Positions 1-11,497 are shown, counted from the stretch's first letter. The stretch is 64,000 bases of DNA from Brassica napus (GCF_020379485.1 NC_063451.1:24100630-24164629), one strand, 5' to 3'. Notes: generated by a model not told the origin, from the sequence alone. Program-made: numbers and translations.

Positions 1-573
1 ATGATGTAAAAGTCAAGCTTATTTTCTCTGATCATCTTGATAACATAGAGATAGGGTTCCATTTGTGTATCTGATGAGACCAAAGAGGGTACGGAAATAC
101 CTTTTGGTTCAAAAGGGATCCATGCATAGGGTTAAAGATGTTATGACAGATCTTTGTTGAAATTGTTTGTTGGTATGTAAACATCATGCTGTTAAAGAAA
201 ATGTCTTACCGTTTTAGCGATCTACAAACTGTGTGTCATGCAGTTGTCAAAAGTATAGGTTATGGGCTCCAAATACACTATAATAGTTAAGTTGGCTAAA
301 TATAAAGCCTCATTAATCATAACAAACGGACAAAACTATATTGAAATGAAATGTCATACAACAACTAAAGAATACATTACAAATAAATCAACCCAATAGT
401 TTTAATATACTCCTTAATACTCGATTAATACATAATTATAAGCAACATAAATAATATATATATGTAATGTTACTCACTGACATATCAAAATTTACCCCAT
501 TGTAATGGTTTCATCATAGTCAAACATAAGATATTGAAAACCATCTATATAAAAAGGATTAGTAAAAATCAAA

Positions 574-581
<8 letters not shown>

Positions 582-617
<36 letters not shown>
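582..617. repeat. (TA)n microsatellite
   Basis: About 18 uninterrupted TA units directly follow a run of A. This is a simple sequence repeat in AT-rich spacer. Confidence 0.95.
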
Positions 618-620
<3 letters not shown>

Positions 621-2080
621 CATCCAACTACAGTTTAACACAAGGAATAATGTAAGGCCAAATCAATTCTTGGTGTATAGTTAAAATATAAACATATGTT
701 AATTAACAAAATAAATATGTATTATAATTTTTTTTGTTTTAAAAAATCATAAATACTTTAAAATATAGCATGCTCTATTAGTGAAACAAAACTAATATGT
801 TTATTTAAATATAATAAAAGTATGTATTAAACATGTCACTAATTCGGAGTTTGTGGTGACGACATGTGTCACGGTCAATCAAAAGTCAATGTTTCATTAA
901 TTATTGAGTTTAATGGGTTTTATGTGTTTACTACGGTCCAGATACATCTTCTCTAAAAAAACTGTATACGAAACTTAGGGAAAGTGGTCGTCGAGCAACA
1001 ATTCCCGTTCAGTCAACTGTCAATAGAAATCCAACGGTTTCACCGGTGACGAACGATTCCGATCAATGTCAGTTGGAAGCCGAATAGACTTCTTTAATCT
1101 GGCGTCGTTACGGAAATTAACTTGGTTCATCCATCTTCATTAACATTCACATTAATACCTACTCTCTACTTCTCACACGATCTCACATTCAATGGATCCC
1201 TTCATTCATTCCTTTGTATTAATCCTCCATTATAAATATGAAAGTTTTCTTCCAACAAAATCATCAGTTCATTTCTCTTAATAAACAATACAAAAAGGTG
1301 ATGAAAAAAGATTTGTTAATCTCATGGTTGTACTTAACGGATTGTGGCAAAAAAGTGATAAGAAACAAAAAAATGAGATGAGAAACAGAATAAAAAGAGA
1401 AGAATAGAAAAGAGGAAGACGATAGAAGAGGAGATATGACCTTTTTTAGTGAACTTTTTTTAAAAGATCTATTTATCTTTAGCTCATAATAATTTCCAAC
1501 ATCATGGTGTTGATTTTTCATTATTGTTGCTCTCTAAAAGGTTGTTGATCCTGATCTCAAAGATACAACAGCTAGTGCAGACACTTATGGATATAGAATC
1601 ATGTGTGAGTATTCATGATTGTGATTTGTGAGTATATTTCAATTTCGAATAAAAACAACTAGAACTAATAGGATATGAAAAACAATAGTTTCAAAAATAT
1701 ATATGAAAATAATGTTTCATTTGACATCAACCTAAAATAATATTTTAGCACATAATTAATAATATAATATCAAAGACATAAATTTTAAAAATATTCATAA
1801 GAAAAAATATAATCTAAGATTTTTGTTTTAAAAATTATTTTACTTATTATCAAAATTATTATAATTACAGTAGAATAAACAAAGAAAATATGTAAAACTA
1901 TTATGTATTTATGAACATTTTATTATTAAGATGATTACGATCTATAAAAAGAATAACAAAACATACACAAGAAAAATTAATATCACCTTAAATTTTAAGT
2001 AAGGTAAACATGTTGAAATACTCTTTAAACTGATATATTTATGTATTTTTGGTTACTAACACGCCCGTAGCGTGAATAAA

Positions 2081-2098
2081 GAGAGAGAGAGAGAGAGA
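2081..2098. repeat. (GA)n microsatellite
   Basis: Nine GA units follow a short GC-rich inverted repeat (CACGC..GCGTG, about 2060-2074) that may itself be a decayed transposon end. Confidence 0.9.
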
Positions 2099-2252
2099 AA
2101 AAAAATTATGCTAATAGTAAAAATTAGTTTTTTGGTTACTTTTAAATTAAGAAAATATTATATCTCATATACATCTTTTGAAAATGTAAATCTGAAACAC
2201 AAACCACGAATCATATAAAAAATAATAATCTTGATTACAAGTAAAGTATATT

Positions 2253-2294
2253 CCGCCCTTAGGGCGGGCCGACCCTAGGGCGGGCCGACCCTAG
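2253..2294 (+). mobile_element. Helitron-like 3' terminus, duplicated
   Basis: A perfect hairpin CCGCCC-TTA-GGGCGG (2253-2267) is followed eight bases later by CTAG (2275-2278), the layout of a Helitron 3' end (hairpin, short spacer, CTRR). The block GGCGGGCCGACCCTAG is then repeated, giving a second CTAG at 2291-2294. No 5' TC end or transposase could be assigned, so the extent of the element is unknown. Confidence 0.45.
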
Positions 2295-3032
2295 TATATC
2301 TATATATCTGTATGTTTTGTATTATTACCAGGACCACAATGGAATTGTTCCTTTTTTTTAACAACATGCCCTTATATTAGAATAAAAATCCGATGAGCGA
2401 AATACTCGACAGTAAGTTAATAAGCTAACATAACTAAAACATATCAAAAGATAAAAATGTGGTCAAGGAGAGAAAAAATCCGTAGAAAATTTCACTTATA
2501 ATCCTAAAACCTATGTTTGAAAGAACACAAAAAATCAAAATCGACGTTGAAGAACTCAACCAGTATATTTTTAGAACAATTGATAATTGTTTCTTGATAT
2601 GCATGAATCTCTCGATGTTGCATTGAGGTGCGGAGTTGTTCTACATGTTACTATTTGAACACTAAATTTGGAGGCTCAGTTTTTTACTTGTATAACTATT
2701 TGAACACGAATGTTAATACAAATCATTAGATCATCATTAGTTAAAGATATTTTTTATTCATTAAAGCCCAAATGGGCAGAAGTACAATAGATCATAATTT
2801 GTTTTTTAGATAACGATCTGGAGTTTTCTTCTCCTCCACGCGTCCCTAAACGTGTTTAGCTTCAATCTTCATATGCCGGAAAGCTAATCCACCATGAATC
2901 AAGACCGCCGTGGGATTCTCCAGGATTGCTTCTTAATCCTTGTTTAACTCTGCCTTGACAAAGAATGGAACCTCACAATTAGAAGCTCAATTTCCTCTAT
3001 GAAAACCCCTTAAGCAGCCACTCAGCTATAGC

Positions 3033-3301
3033 TGTTGTGAATGAAGAGGGGAACTTGTGTGTATTATTAGGTCGACCAACTGGTCTTTATATACATATGG
3101 TAATGACGGTCTAAGTACTGGATCGACATGAGATCGTACTTATCCTTAACTAGATAATGACTAGCAATACGTAAGATAAACACCAACTATAATGTAGATA
3201 AACACAAGAGTAGATAGGCGCCAGTATGATCCTGCGGATGGGCTTGGCCTGTCTTGCTACACGGGCTGATAAATGGATCGATCACTAAATGGTTTATAAC
3301 A
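3033..3301 (-). repeat. 3' LTR of Copia copy 1
   Basis: This is the element's 3' LTR, since the element runs on the minus strand. It pairs with 9455-9719 over its whole length and has four extra bases near its inner end. Confidence 0.95.
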
Positions 3302-3455
3302 CTCTCCCTTGATCGACACATCCGGTCAAGGTTCATTCATGCTTTGGATGTTGCCTCATTAAAACCTCTCTTGACAAACCCAAAACCCAATGTGGTAAAA
3401 GGGAAAACAAGACAGGAAAAAGAGTACAACACATGAACTCCCCCTGATGAATGCA

Positions 3456-6400
3456 TCACCGAAGATCCTTCAGTCGACGCATGCCTATCTTCCATATGAG
3501 CTTCTTGAACGTTGAGGTTGGTAGTGACTTGGTGAAGAGATCGGCTGAATTCTCACTCGAACGGACTTGCAATACTTGGACCTCTCCTGCCTTCTGAAGC
3601 TCGTGTGTAAAGAAGAACTTAGGAAGAATATGTTTCATCCTATCTCCTTTAATGTATCCATCCTTAAGCTGTGCGATGCATGTTGTGTTATCCTCGTATA
3701 GGATGGTCGGTGGATCCTTTCCTTTGATCATACCACAAGTGGTACGAATATGTTGTGTCATGGATCTCATCCATACACTCTCACGGCTGGCTTCATGCAT
3801 GGCTAATATTTCTGCGTGGTTAGAGGATGTGGCTGCCATGGTCTGCTTCATGGACCGCCAGGATATAGCTGTCCCACCGTGTGTAAAAACATAACCAGTC
3901 TGAGATCTAGCATAATGTGGATCAGAGAGATAACCTGCATCAGCAAAACCAACTAAATCTTCCTTAGATTTGTCAGTAAACATAAGACCCAAGTCTTTCG
4001 TTCCTTGTAGGTAACGAAGTATATGTTTAATCCCGTTCCAGTGCCTTTGGGTCGGACAGGAGCTGAACCTAGAAAGTAAGTTCACAGCAAAGCTGATGTC
4101 TGGTCGTGTGTGGCCAGCTAAATACATCAGAGCTCTTATGACACTGAGATAAGGCACTTCGGGACCAAGGACTTCCTCATTTTTCTTCTTCGGACCAAAT
4201 GGGTCAGTGTCCGGACCAAGACTTCTCACGACCATGGGGCTAGTCAATGGGTGAGACTGGTCCATATTAAATCTTTTGAGTACTTTTTCTGTATATGCCT
4301 TTTGATGCACAAGAATTCCATCTTTCATATACTCAAGTTGCAATCCCAAACAAAACTTTGTTTTTCCAAGATCTTTCATCTCGAATTCTTTCTTGAGATA
4401 TTCAACAGTTTGGAAAATTTCTCCAGAGGTTCCTAGGATATTTAAATCATCTACATATACTGCAATGATTACAAAACCCTTATTGAACTTCTTTATGAAT
4501 ATGCATGGGCAGATCTGGTCGTTTTTGTATCCTTCTTTCAGGAGATATTCAGACAGTCTATTGTACCACATTCGACCTGATTGCTTTAATCCATAAAGAG
4601 ACTTGTTCAATCTGATACAATGTTGTTCTCGAGAACTCTCTTTGTTTTTCAATTCAATACCATCTGGAATTTTCATGTATATCTCATTATCCAGTGGACC
4701 ATATAAGTAGGCAGTTACAACATCCATTAACCGCATATCAAGACCTTCTCTTACAGCCAGACTTATTAGAAATCTTAAGGTCGTAGCATCCACCACAGGG
4801 GAATAAGTTTCCTCATAATCTATTCCTGGTCTTTGTGAGAATCCTTGTGCAACAAGTCGTGCTTTATATCTCACAACTTCTCCTTTCTCATTTCTTTTTC
4901 TCACAAAAACCCATTTGTATCCCACTGGTTTTATGTTGTGAGGTGTCCGGATGATCTGTCCAAACACTCCTCTCTTTTTCAGTGATTCTAACTCCACATT
5001 AATGGCTTCTTTCCATTTCAACCAATCTGGTCGTTGCATACATTCTAGTATAGATGTGGGTTCTAGATCCTTATTATCCATCAATTCGACTGCTACATTA
5101 TAAGCAAATATATCATTCATGTCGACATGTTTTCTGTTCCATTTCCTTCCAGACATGACATAATTTATTGAGATCTCATTATTGTCAGGAACTTCATTAC
5201 CTTGATTCTTAGCGTCCCAAGTATCTTTTGGTGGTACATGAGTTTCCTTTTCCATGTCTAGAGTTTCCACTTTGTCGGATTTCTTTGCACTCTTTCTTTT
5301 CCGAACTTCTTTGTCTTTGGAACCTACTGGTCTACCACGTTTCAATTGTGGTTTAGACGTAGTAGCAGCCTGATTATGTCCATCACGGACATCAAGTCTT
5401 ATTGGTGCATTTGCAGCTGGTATGTATGACTTGGTTACTCTATTTGGGTCAGCAAAAGAATCTGGCAATCTGTTAGCTAGCTCTTGAAGATGTATAATCT
5501 TCCGGACTTCTAGATCACAATCTCTAGTCCGAGGATCCTGCCATGTTAAGGATGTTTGATTCCATTTTATATCCTGTACCAGCTTACCATAATCTCCCCC
5601 TAATGCTGGATACTGGGATTCATCAAAATGACAATCCGCGAACCTGGCCTTAAACAAATCACCTGTTGTTGGCTCTAGGTACTTAATAATAGAAGGGGAA
5701 TCGTATCCAACATATACTCCCATCCTCCTCTGAGGTCCCATCTTTGTTCTCTGTGGTGGTGCTATAGGCACTTGGACGGCACATCCAAAAACTCTTAGAT
5801 GGGATATATCTGGCTCATGACCCGTTAGTAGTTGGGATGGCGAGTATTTGTGCTCACTAGATGGCCTGATGCGAATTAGCTCAGCTGCATGTAGTACTGC
5901 ATGTCCCCAAGCTGATACTGGGAGTTTGGTATTCATTAAGAGTGGCCGGGCAATCAGCTGGATCCGTTTTATAAAGGATTCAGCCAGGCCATTCTGAGTA
6001 TGGACATGTGCTACAGAATGCTCCACACTTACCCCCATGGACATACAATAGTCATTAAAAGCTTGGGAAGTGAATTCACTTGCATTGTCTAGACGTATAG
6101 TCTTTAATGGAAAATCTGGAAAATGTGCTCTCAGTCTTATTATCTGAGCCAGCAATCTTGCAAGTGCTAGATTACGAGTTGATAGGAGACAAACATGTGA
6201 CCATCTTGTGGATGCATCAATCAGGACCATAAAATATCTAAATGTCCCACAGGGTGGGTGTATTGGTCCACAAATATCAACTTGTATTCTTTCTAGGAAA
6301 TTTGTCACTTCCTTATTCACTTTGGTACGTGATGGCTTAGTAATTAGTTTCCCTTGTGAGCATGCTTCACATGTGATATTCTTAGGGATAACTCTTTTTG

Positions 6401-6920
6401 TTTTCAAACTGTGACCATTTGAATTTGATATGAGTTTTCGCATCATGTTCGAACCGGGGTGTCCCAGCCGATTGTGCCAAAGAGTGAACTCTTCTTTGAA
6501 TTCTTTATTCAAGACGGCATTAGCCTCAACAAGACTGGTCTGGGCATAATAAAGACCAGTCCCACACGCAGGTATAGTCTCAAAGACTTTCTTATTGCCT
6601 TGGGTGATTTTATAAATCTGTAGGAATTCTTTACTTCCTTCACCCATTGTTTCGATGTGGAAACCATTCAGTCTTATGTCTTTAAAGCTCAATAGACTTC
6701 TGTTTGAGCTAGGTGAGTACAAAGCATCTTCAATCTCAAGATGTGTACCTTTTGGCAATAAGATATTGGCGTGGCCATAGCCTTCAATTAAGCTAGCCGT
6801 GCCAGCTATAGTGGTGATGTTAGCTACCTTATGTGTGAGATGTATGAAAAATCGTTTGTCTCTCAAAATGGTGTGGCTGGTGCCACTGTCCACCACGATT
6901 GTATCCATTCCACTTTTCAT
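3456..6920 (-). CDS. Copia pol polyprotein (protease, integrase, RT, RNase H)
   Basis: A single open frame of 1154 residues encodes the enzymatic part of a Copia element. Near the N terminus is the retropepsin motif VDSGTSHT (residues 10-17). A GAG-pre-integrase segment with LWHNRLGHPG follows (about 148-157), then the integrase core with the conserved D and E positions (about 215-330), a reverse transcriptase starting near residue 650 with the catalytic YVDD, and a C-terminal RNase H with a S-S-N-H-A-E signature. The frame has no stops, so the enzymes could be functional. It starts at an ATG just before the protease; about 330 AT-rich bases with stops separate it from gag, so it is not a continuous gag-pol frame as in most Copia elements. 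Confidence 0.93.
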   Translation of the reverse strand: MKSGMDTIVVDSGTSHTILRDKRFFIHLTHKVANITTIAGTASLIEGYGHANILLPKGTHLEIEDALYSPSSNRSLLSFKDIRLNGFHIETMGEGSKEFLQIYKITQGNKKVFETIPACGTGLYYAQTSLVEANAVLNKEFKEEFTLWHNRLGHPGSNMMRKLISNSNGHSLKTKRVIPKNITCEACSQGKLITKPSRTKVNKEVTNFLERIQVDICGPIHPPCGTFRYFMVLIDASTRWSHVCLLSTRNLALARLLAQIIRLRAHFPDFPLKTIRLDNASEFTSQAFNDYCMSMGVSVEHSVAHVHTQNGLAESFIKRIQLIARPLLMNTKLPVSAWGHAVLHAAELIRIRPSSEHKYSPSQLLTGHEPDISHLRVFGCAVQVPIAPPQRTKMGPQRRMGVYVGYDSPSIIKYLEPTTGDLFKARFADCHFDESQYPALGGDYGKLVQDIKWNQTSLTWQDPRTRDCDLEVRKIIHLQELANRLPDSFADPNRVTKSYIPAANAPIRLDVRDGHNQAATTSKPQLKRGRPVGSKDKEVRKRKSAKKSDKVETLDMEKETHVPPKDTWDAKNQGNEVPDNNEISINYVMSGRKWNRKHVDMNDIFAYNVAVELMDNKDLEPTSILECMQRPDWLKWKEAINVELESLKKRGVFGQIIRTPHNIKPVGYKWVFVRKRNEKGEVVRYKARLVAQGFSQRPGIDYEETYSPVVDATTLRFLISLAVREGLDMRLMDVVTAYLYGPLDNEIYMKIPDGIELKNKESSREQHCIRLNKSLYGLKQSGRMWYNRLSEYLLKEGYKNDQICPCIFIKKFNKGFVIIAVYVDDLNILGTSGEIFQTVEYLKKEFEMKDLGKTKFCLGLQLEYMKDGILVHQKAYTEKVLKRFNMDQSHPLTSPMVVRSLGPDTDPFGPKKKNEEVLGPEVPYLSVIRALMYLAGHTRPDISFAVNLLSRFSSCPTQRHWNGIKHILRYLQGTKDLGLMFTDKSKEDLVGFADAGYLSDPHYARSQTGYVFTHGGTAISWRSMKQTMAATSSNHAEILAMHEASRESVWMRSMTQHIRTTCGMIKGKDPPTILYEDNTTCIAQLKDGYIKGDRMKHILPKFFFTHELQKAGEVQVLQVRSSENSADLFTKSLPTSTFKKLIWKIGMRRLKDLR

Positions 6921-7219
6921 TCTTCAAAAACAATAATCATAAAGTTAATGAACAATAATAAAATTTTCAGAGATGGTATCTTTAATGATCTAATTCTTAG
7001 GCATATGAGAAATGAAAAAAAAAATTATTCATTCATAAGGATAAAGTTAAATCCAAAGCCAAACACTGATAAACAATCTTAAAGAACACCAAATCCAGGG
7101 GAAAACAATAAAAAAAACGATATGGAATTTTAATTCCTTATTTCAGTATGTCTGAAGTTTCAAACTCCATGTGATCAACTTTGTCTGACTCGTGCTGGTG
7201 ATCCTGGACGTCTTCCAAG

Positions 7220-7221
<2 letters not shown>

Positions 7222-7250
<29 letters not shown>
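7222..7250. repeat. (ATC)n microsatellite at the gag 3' end
   Basis: Nine to ten ATC units read as GAT (Asp) on the minus strand, in frame with gag but beyond its stop. The frame stays open for about 26 residues after the Asp run. Confidence 0.9.
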
Positions 7251-7251
7251 A

Positions 7252-8181
7252 TCACGGGTCTCGAACCATGTTAGCTTCCGGGTTTCTTTTTAAGCTCTCC
7301 ATGTAAAGCTCACACAAATGCTTAGGAGTTCGGCAATTCTTTGCCCAATGATTACCCATACCACATCTGTGGCATCGATCAGCTTTGATCTGTGGTTTAA
7401 AAGACACACTACGGCCTCGGCCACGACCACGGCCAAAGCCGGGTGTGGTACCGCGACCACGTCCTCGCCCGTGTGCTTTAAAAGAACCACAACCTCGTCC
7501 TTGACTTCTTCCACGGTTTGGACCGGGATGGTCATTGTGTTGGACAAGGTTACTCTCTTTCTTTGGCTCTATAGCCAGCTTAGAGATGTCGGGTAATGGA
7601 GCTGTACCAGGAGGTCTCATCTCACTGTTTTTCAATAACAGTTCGTTGTTAGCTTCAGCCAACAAGAGACATTCTATCAACTCAGTATATGTGGCGAAAT
7701 TCCTCTCTCTGTACTGCTGTTGCAATACCATGTTGGTTTGAGGAAACGTGGAGAGAGTTTTATTAAGCATCTCTTCCTCGGTTACTTTTTCACCACATAA
7801 CCTTAACAAGGACACAATTCTGAACAGGACTGAGTTGTACTCGTCTACTGATTTGTAGTCCAAGAACCTTATGTGTTTCCAATCATATTGAGCCTTTGGA
7901 AGCAACACCGTTTTCTGGTGGTCATATCTTCGCTGTAAAGCGATCCAAAGGTCATATGGATTTTCCATGGTCATGTACTGAGTTTTCAAGTTCTCTTGGA
8001 GATGGTGGCGTATCATGTAGATAGCTCTATACTTGTCTTTGTCACTGGAATTGTTGTCTTTGGTGATTGTGTCACCAAGATCTTTTGATCGCAGCATGAT
8101 CTTTGCATCAAGCGCCCATTCCAGGTAGTTGTCACCATTGCTTTTCAAAGCACTGAAATCAAGATTCGCAATCTTTGACAT
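7252..8181 (-). CDS. Copia gag (nucleocapsid) protein
   Basis: The 309-residue frame encodes a Copia capsid/nucleocapsid protein that packages element RNA in virus-like particles. It has the N-terminal DUF4219/UBN2-type region (around residues 1-180), a Gly/Arg-rich stretch (about 218-265), and a CCHC zinc knuckle, C-x2-C-x4-H-x4-C, near residues 270-283. It ends at a TGA (7252-7254). Reading on in the same frame gives a Tyr, a run of ten Asp and a short acidic tail before the next stop, so the TGA may have replaced a sense codon of a longer gag. Pol begins about 330 bases further on. Confidence 0.9.
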   Translation of the reverse strand: MSKIANLDFSALKSNGDNYLEWALDAKIMLRSKDLGDTITKDNNSSDKDKYRAIYMIRHHLQENLKTQYMTMENPYDLWIALQRRYDHQKTVLLPKAQYDWKHIRFLDYKSVDEYNSVLFRIVSLLRLCGEKVTEEEMLNKTLSTFPQTNMVLQQQYRERNFATYTELIECLLLAEANNELLLKNSEMRPPGTAPLPDISKLAIEPKKESNLVQHNDHPGPNRGRSQGRGCGSFKAHGRGRGRGTTPGFGRGRGRGRSVSFKPQIKADRCHRCGMGNHWAKNCRTPKHLCELYMESLKRNPEANMVRDP

Positions 8182-9454
8182 CTGAAAAATATTTGTATTT
8201 TATCCCCATTAGTAAGAAAATAATCGGATCATTCACGTACTCTTTCAGTCGGGTACAAGCAATGCAAGTAAATAACAATATTTTTTTCAATGATCCAAAC
8301 GATTTCATGTATATGCAGGAAGGTAAAGTTAAACATATACATCTAGGATAAAGTTAAATCTATTGCATGAAATCTGATCAGTTTTATCAATTTTCGACAT
8401 GAAAGTAAACTAATCAGTGTGAATGATCTATCCTAATCAGATGATTTCATGTGATATGCAGAAAGGTAAAGTTAAACCTATACAAAATCGAGATAAAGTT
8501 AAATCCATGCATGAAATCAGATTCGTATACATTTTCAAAAAAAATGCAATCATTTCTTACTTTTATTTGTTTTCGATATTTATCAGATTAAATATAATGA
8601 TTTGATAATGCTAGTATATCAGTAATAATCCGAAATTTATTTATTTTCAGATAAATACTAGCAATTCCTATTCCTAGTAGGATTAGGAAAAAAAATCGAT
8701 ATTTTTCTGATAAATGCTGAAAATCCTATTATTTTTTTTATTTAAGATAAAGATATAAGGGTTTTTTAAAAAAAATAGGAAAATCGAATTAAAATATATA
8801 ATATATTGTTTTCAGTCGGATTTATAAAATAAATCGGATTTATCTTTAAAAATTTCAGATTTATCTATAAGAAAAATCGGATTTATCTTAAAAATATTAA
8901 AAAAAATTCTTTCAAATTTGAGACAGGTTCTAGTCGATTTCAACATATCAGAGAAAGACTTTAAACATTCAGGAACAAGTTTCTAATGCAAGCAAACAAT
9001 CAGATTAAGTTGATACAACAGTCGGATATGTAAAAACAAATTGGTGTAATTGTCAACCTAAAAGGTTCTAGCAATTAACTCACATCAGGAAGATTTAAAA
9101 AAATCAAACAAGCTTAAACAGGGTGAAACAAGACGAGATTTAAGCTTTGAAAATAGATTAGGGTTTTAGATTTTATTCTGCAAAGACATACGGCTAGATG
9201 TAGCTGTATGTATGCGGCTGAGGGTTTAAATCCTTTTTGGTTTTGTTTTGAGTTTTCTGAAGATATCTGAACCTTTTGTGATGAGTTGAACGGTCTGTGA
9301 GGAGAGAGAGTTGCTGCTGGTTGCTGACAGAGAGAAAAGGAGGCGACTGGAAGAGCTTTAGGAGTCGTCGGAAAATAGCAAGAGATCGTTTGGTTTCTGA
9401 TTTATGGGTGGTGGATTTTTGGAAGGGTTTAGAGACAAGGTCGTGTTGATAACG
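8182..9454 (-). other. Leader region of Copia copy 1
   Basis: This is the 1.27 kb untranslated leader between the 5' LTR and gag. It is AT-rich and contains imperfect direct repeats around a phrase like GGATAAAGTTAAATC (about 8345-8505). No protein-coding signal is visible. The GC-richer part at 9240-9454 lies next to the 5' LTR. Confidence 0.6.
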
Positions 9455-9719
9455 TGTTGTGAATGAAGAGGAGAACTTGTGTGTATTATTAGGTCGACCA
9501 ACTGGTCTTTATATACATATGGTAATGATGGTCTAAGTACTGGATCGACATGAGATCGTACTTATCCTTAACTAGATAATGACTAGCAATACGTAAGATA
9601 AACACCAACTATAATGTAGATAAACACAAGAGTAGATAGGCGCCAGTATGATCCTGCGGATGGGCTTGGCCCGTCTTGCTACACGGGCTGATAAATGGGT
9701 CGATCACTGGTTTATAACA
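9455..9719 (-). repeat. 5' LTR of Copia copy 1
   Basis: The 265-bp repeat matches 3033-3301. It carries the presumed promoter for the minus-strand transcript and is followed outward by the ATAGC target duplicate. Confidence 0.95.
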
Positions 9720-9724
9720 ATAGC

Positions 9725-9912
9725 CATGTTAAAACGGGTTTTTAATAAACGGACGTAAACGGGTTTCGTGTAAAATTATTGTCCGTTAAAAGCCCGTTTA
9801 TATAACGAAGTTAAACGGGCTTGGTCGGATTTGTCCGCTTATGTCTATTTAGCAAACAGGTTTATACAAAATTAAACGAGCCGTCCGTTAAGCCCGTTTA
9901 ACCCATTTATAT
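9725..9912. mobile_element. hAT-like subterminal AAACGGG array
   Basis: The hexamer AAACGG, usually as AAACGGG, and its complement recur at least six times in under 190 bases. In Ac/Ds-type hAT elements the transposase binds AAACGG repeats near the ends, so this may be an end of a non-autonomous hAT element. No terminal repeats or target duplication were established, and Copia copy 1 sits directly against it. Confidence 0.35.
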
Positions 9913-10171
9913 TTTTTTTCATATGTAACTGAAAAACGATGACGTTTCATTAGTAACCTGTAATAATTTAATGTCCTAAAATCCTAAATCCCTTATCGTT
10001 AGTTCATTAGAGCATCTTTATCGGCGTCTTTAGGCCGTCTCTTAAGCTAATTGAGCATTAAAAATAAATCAAAAAGGTTAATAAACATAAGAGGCGTCTT
10101 TAATTTGGGGACAAGAAGAGACCATAGTTGAGGCCACGTGTTGGTAAAATGAGAGGAGAGAGGAGGAGCGT

Positions 10172-11497
10172 GTGTTTCTTTCGGTTCGCTTTGGTTCGCA
10201 ATTCTCTCTCTCTCAAAGACAAGGAAATCAACGGTGGCTTCTGAGCGAGCCTGGAGCTCCGGAGCAAATCGTCTCCCACCACCACAAAGATCCAGAAACG
10301 CGATCCCCTTTCTCCTCCAAACCTCGCCGTCGTTCGCGATTCTCCTGGATTCAGAAACAAACACGGAGAGCATACACAGGTCCGGTGATCGGTTCGATCC
10401 TGATAGACAATGTTGAAGATTATGTGTTTGTGATGGCGTCGCATCAGATTAGAATCCATCGTGCCAAGAAGAGTGATTTCTATTGAGAGTGAGGAGTCGT
10501 CCGATCATTGAAGATAGTAATCTGAGCGAGCCTGAAGACGAGGTACGTTTTTGAGTATCTGTGTATTTTTTGCATTGATTGAATCATAGTTTTGGTAGAT
10601 TAATCTAATAATTTTGATTCATTCAACTGAAGTAGTGTGTAGTTGTTTGATTGAACCTTGGTTAAGTTCAATTGGTTTAGGTCGATAACTGAGATGCAAT
10701 TAGATCTTGAGAATGATAATTATGTGAAAGTCTTAGCAATGCTGGTGAAGAGTTCGCATCCTCGTTGAAGCATATGTATAAAGCAATGTTTGTTATGGTT
10801 GGTTGGTTGACAGAGGAGAGTTCAGTAATTCAAGTTTGTTTTTAGAGATCCGTATTAGAAGAGCTCTCTGCCTCGTTTTGTGCTTGAGTTCAGCTGCTTA
10901 ACTGATTCTGAGCATAGGCTTGTTTAGTTCCTGTAAAACGAAATACATGTGGGATGAGTTTTTTGCTTCTATCCTTTTGTTCCTTGGCCATAGAAAAACA
11001 GAAACTTTATATTTCAGTTGTGGAAAGGCTTATGCTGTCATTCCAGGGAATATGAAGTTAGTTTTGCAAGAGGTCTTCGAGTTATAGGGTGTTTATTAGA
11101 GTATTCAGCTTCATTATTTTTGCAGTGACAGTGCTCTCTTCTTTGATGCTTGGTTTGATTATGTTTGATAGTAATCAGTGTAAAGTAAGTAAGCATAGAT
11201 ATGCAGAGTAATGCATCCATTTGTTTATTGATTTCTCTTAACTTATACGTGGCATGTTTTTGTCTATTAAAGAATACAAAAGACACAGTTTTTGTATCAT
11301 AAGCTGCTATTTGGGTTTGATGCAGGGTGGATGTTGTAGCTTGCCGCAATGAGAGGAATGAGCTACACTCCGTCACCACCAAGGGGTTATGGGAGGAGGG
11401 GTCGAACAAGCCCAAGCCCTAGAGGAGGCCGTGATGGAGGTCGTAGTGCGGACCTTCCGACCAGTTTTTTGGTTCGCAATCTACGCCATGACTGCAG
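10172..11497 (+). pseudogene. 5' fragment of an SC35-like splicing factor (SCL30A/SCL33 type)
   Basis: Exon 2 (11326-11497) encodes an N terminus typical of plant SC35-like SR proteins: MRGMSYTPSPPRGYGRRGR from ATG 11349, then LPTSFLVRNLRHDCR, the start of the RRM, ending at a GT donor (11498). A leader exon (about 10172-10542, donor GTACG) and a 5' UTR intron with a TGCAG acceptor (11325) precede it, as in the Arabidopsis genes. Nothing downstream resembles the rest of the RRM or the RS domain; the sequence runs as intron for about 250 bases and then becomes repeat. It is a truncated, probably non-functional copy. SCL genes are not neighbours of RPT2a in Arabidopsis, so it looks transposed. 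TIR-like sequence lies on both sides (about 10008-10050 and 11755-11790). Confidence 0.8.

Larger units (their letters stand above)
1..3027. other. AT-rich spacer, no recognisable gene
   Basis: No open frame here resembles a known protein. The stretch is strongly AT-rich and holds simple repeats. Around 1150-1300 it looks promoter-like: a TATAAATATG box near 1231 is followed by an A-rich leader and a 26-codon frame at 1301-1381 that I do not recognise. The last 200 bases before the Copia element (2820-3027) are less AT-rich and may be an old gene or transposon remnant, but I cannot identify it. Confidence 0.5.
3033..9719 (-). mobile_element. Ty1/Copia LTR retrotransposon (copy 1)
   Basis: This is a complete 6.7 kb element read on the minus strand. 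Near-identical direct repeats (3033-3301 and 9455-9719) have TG..CA ends. A five-base target-site duplication ATAGC lies at 3028-3032 and 9720-9724. A purine-rich tract (minus strand AAGGGAGAG) abuts the 3' LTR at about 3302-3312. Gag (7252-8181) and pol (3456-6920) follow in Copia order: protease, integrase, reverse transcriptase, RNase H. The canonical initiator-Met primer site is not seen; only a partial TATCA match lies beside the 5' LTR. By eye the LTRs differ by about four substitutions and a 4-bp indel, so the insertion is recent. Confidence 0.95.

Noticed and set aside
1264..1521. 85-codon frame on the minus strand
   Set aside because: Low-complexity Phe/Leu/Ser-rich translation of purine-rich AT spacer; no splice or family support.
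10047..10486. Overlapping frames of 60-119 codons on both strands in the SCL leader
   Set aside because: The plus-strand region reads better as an untranslated leader exon ending at a GT donor, as in SC35-like genes.
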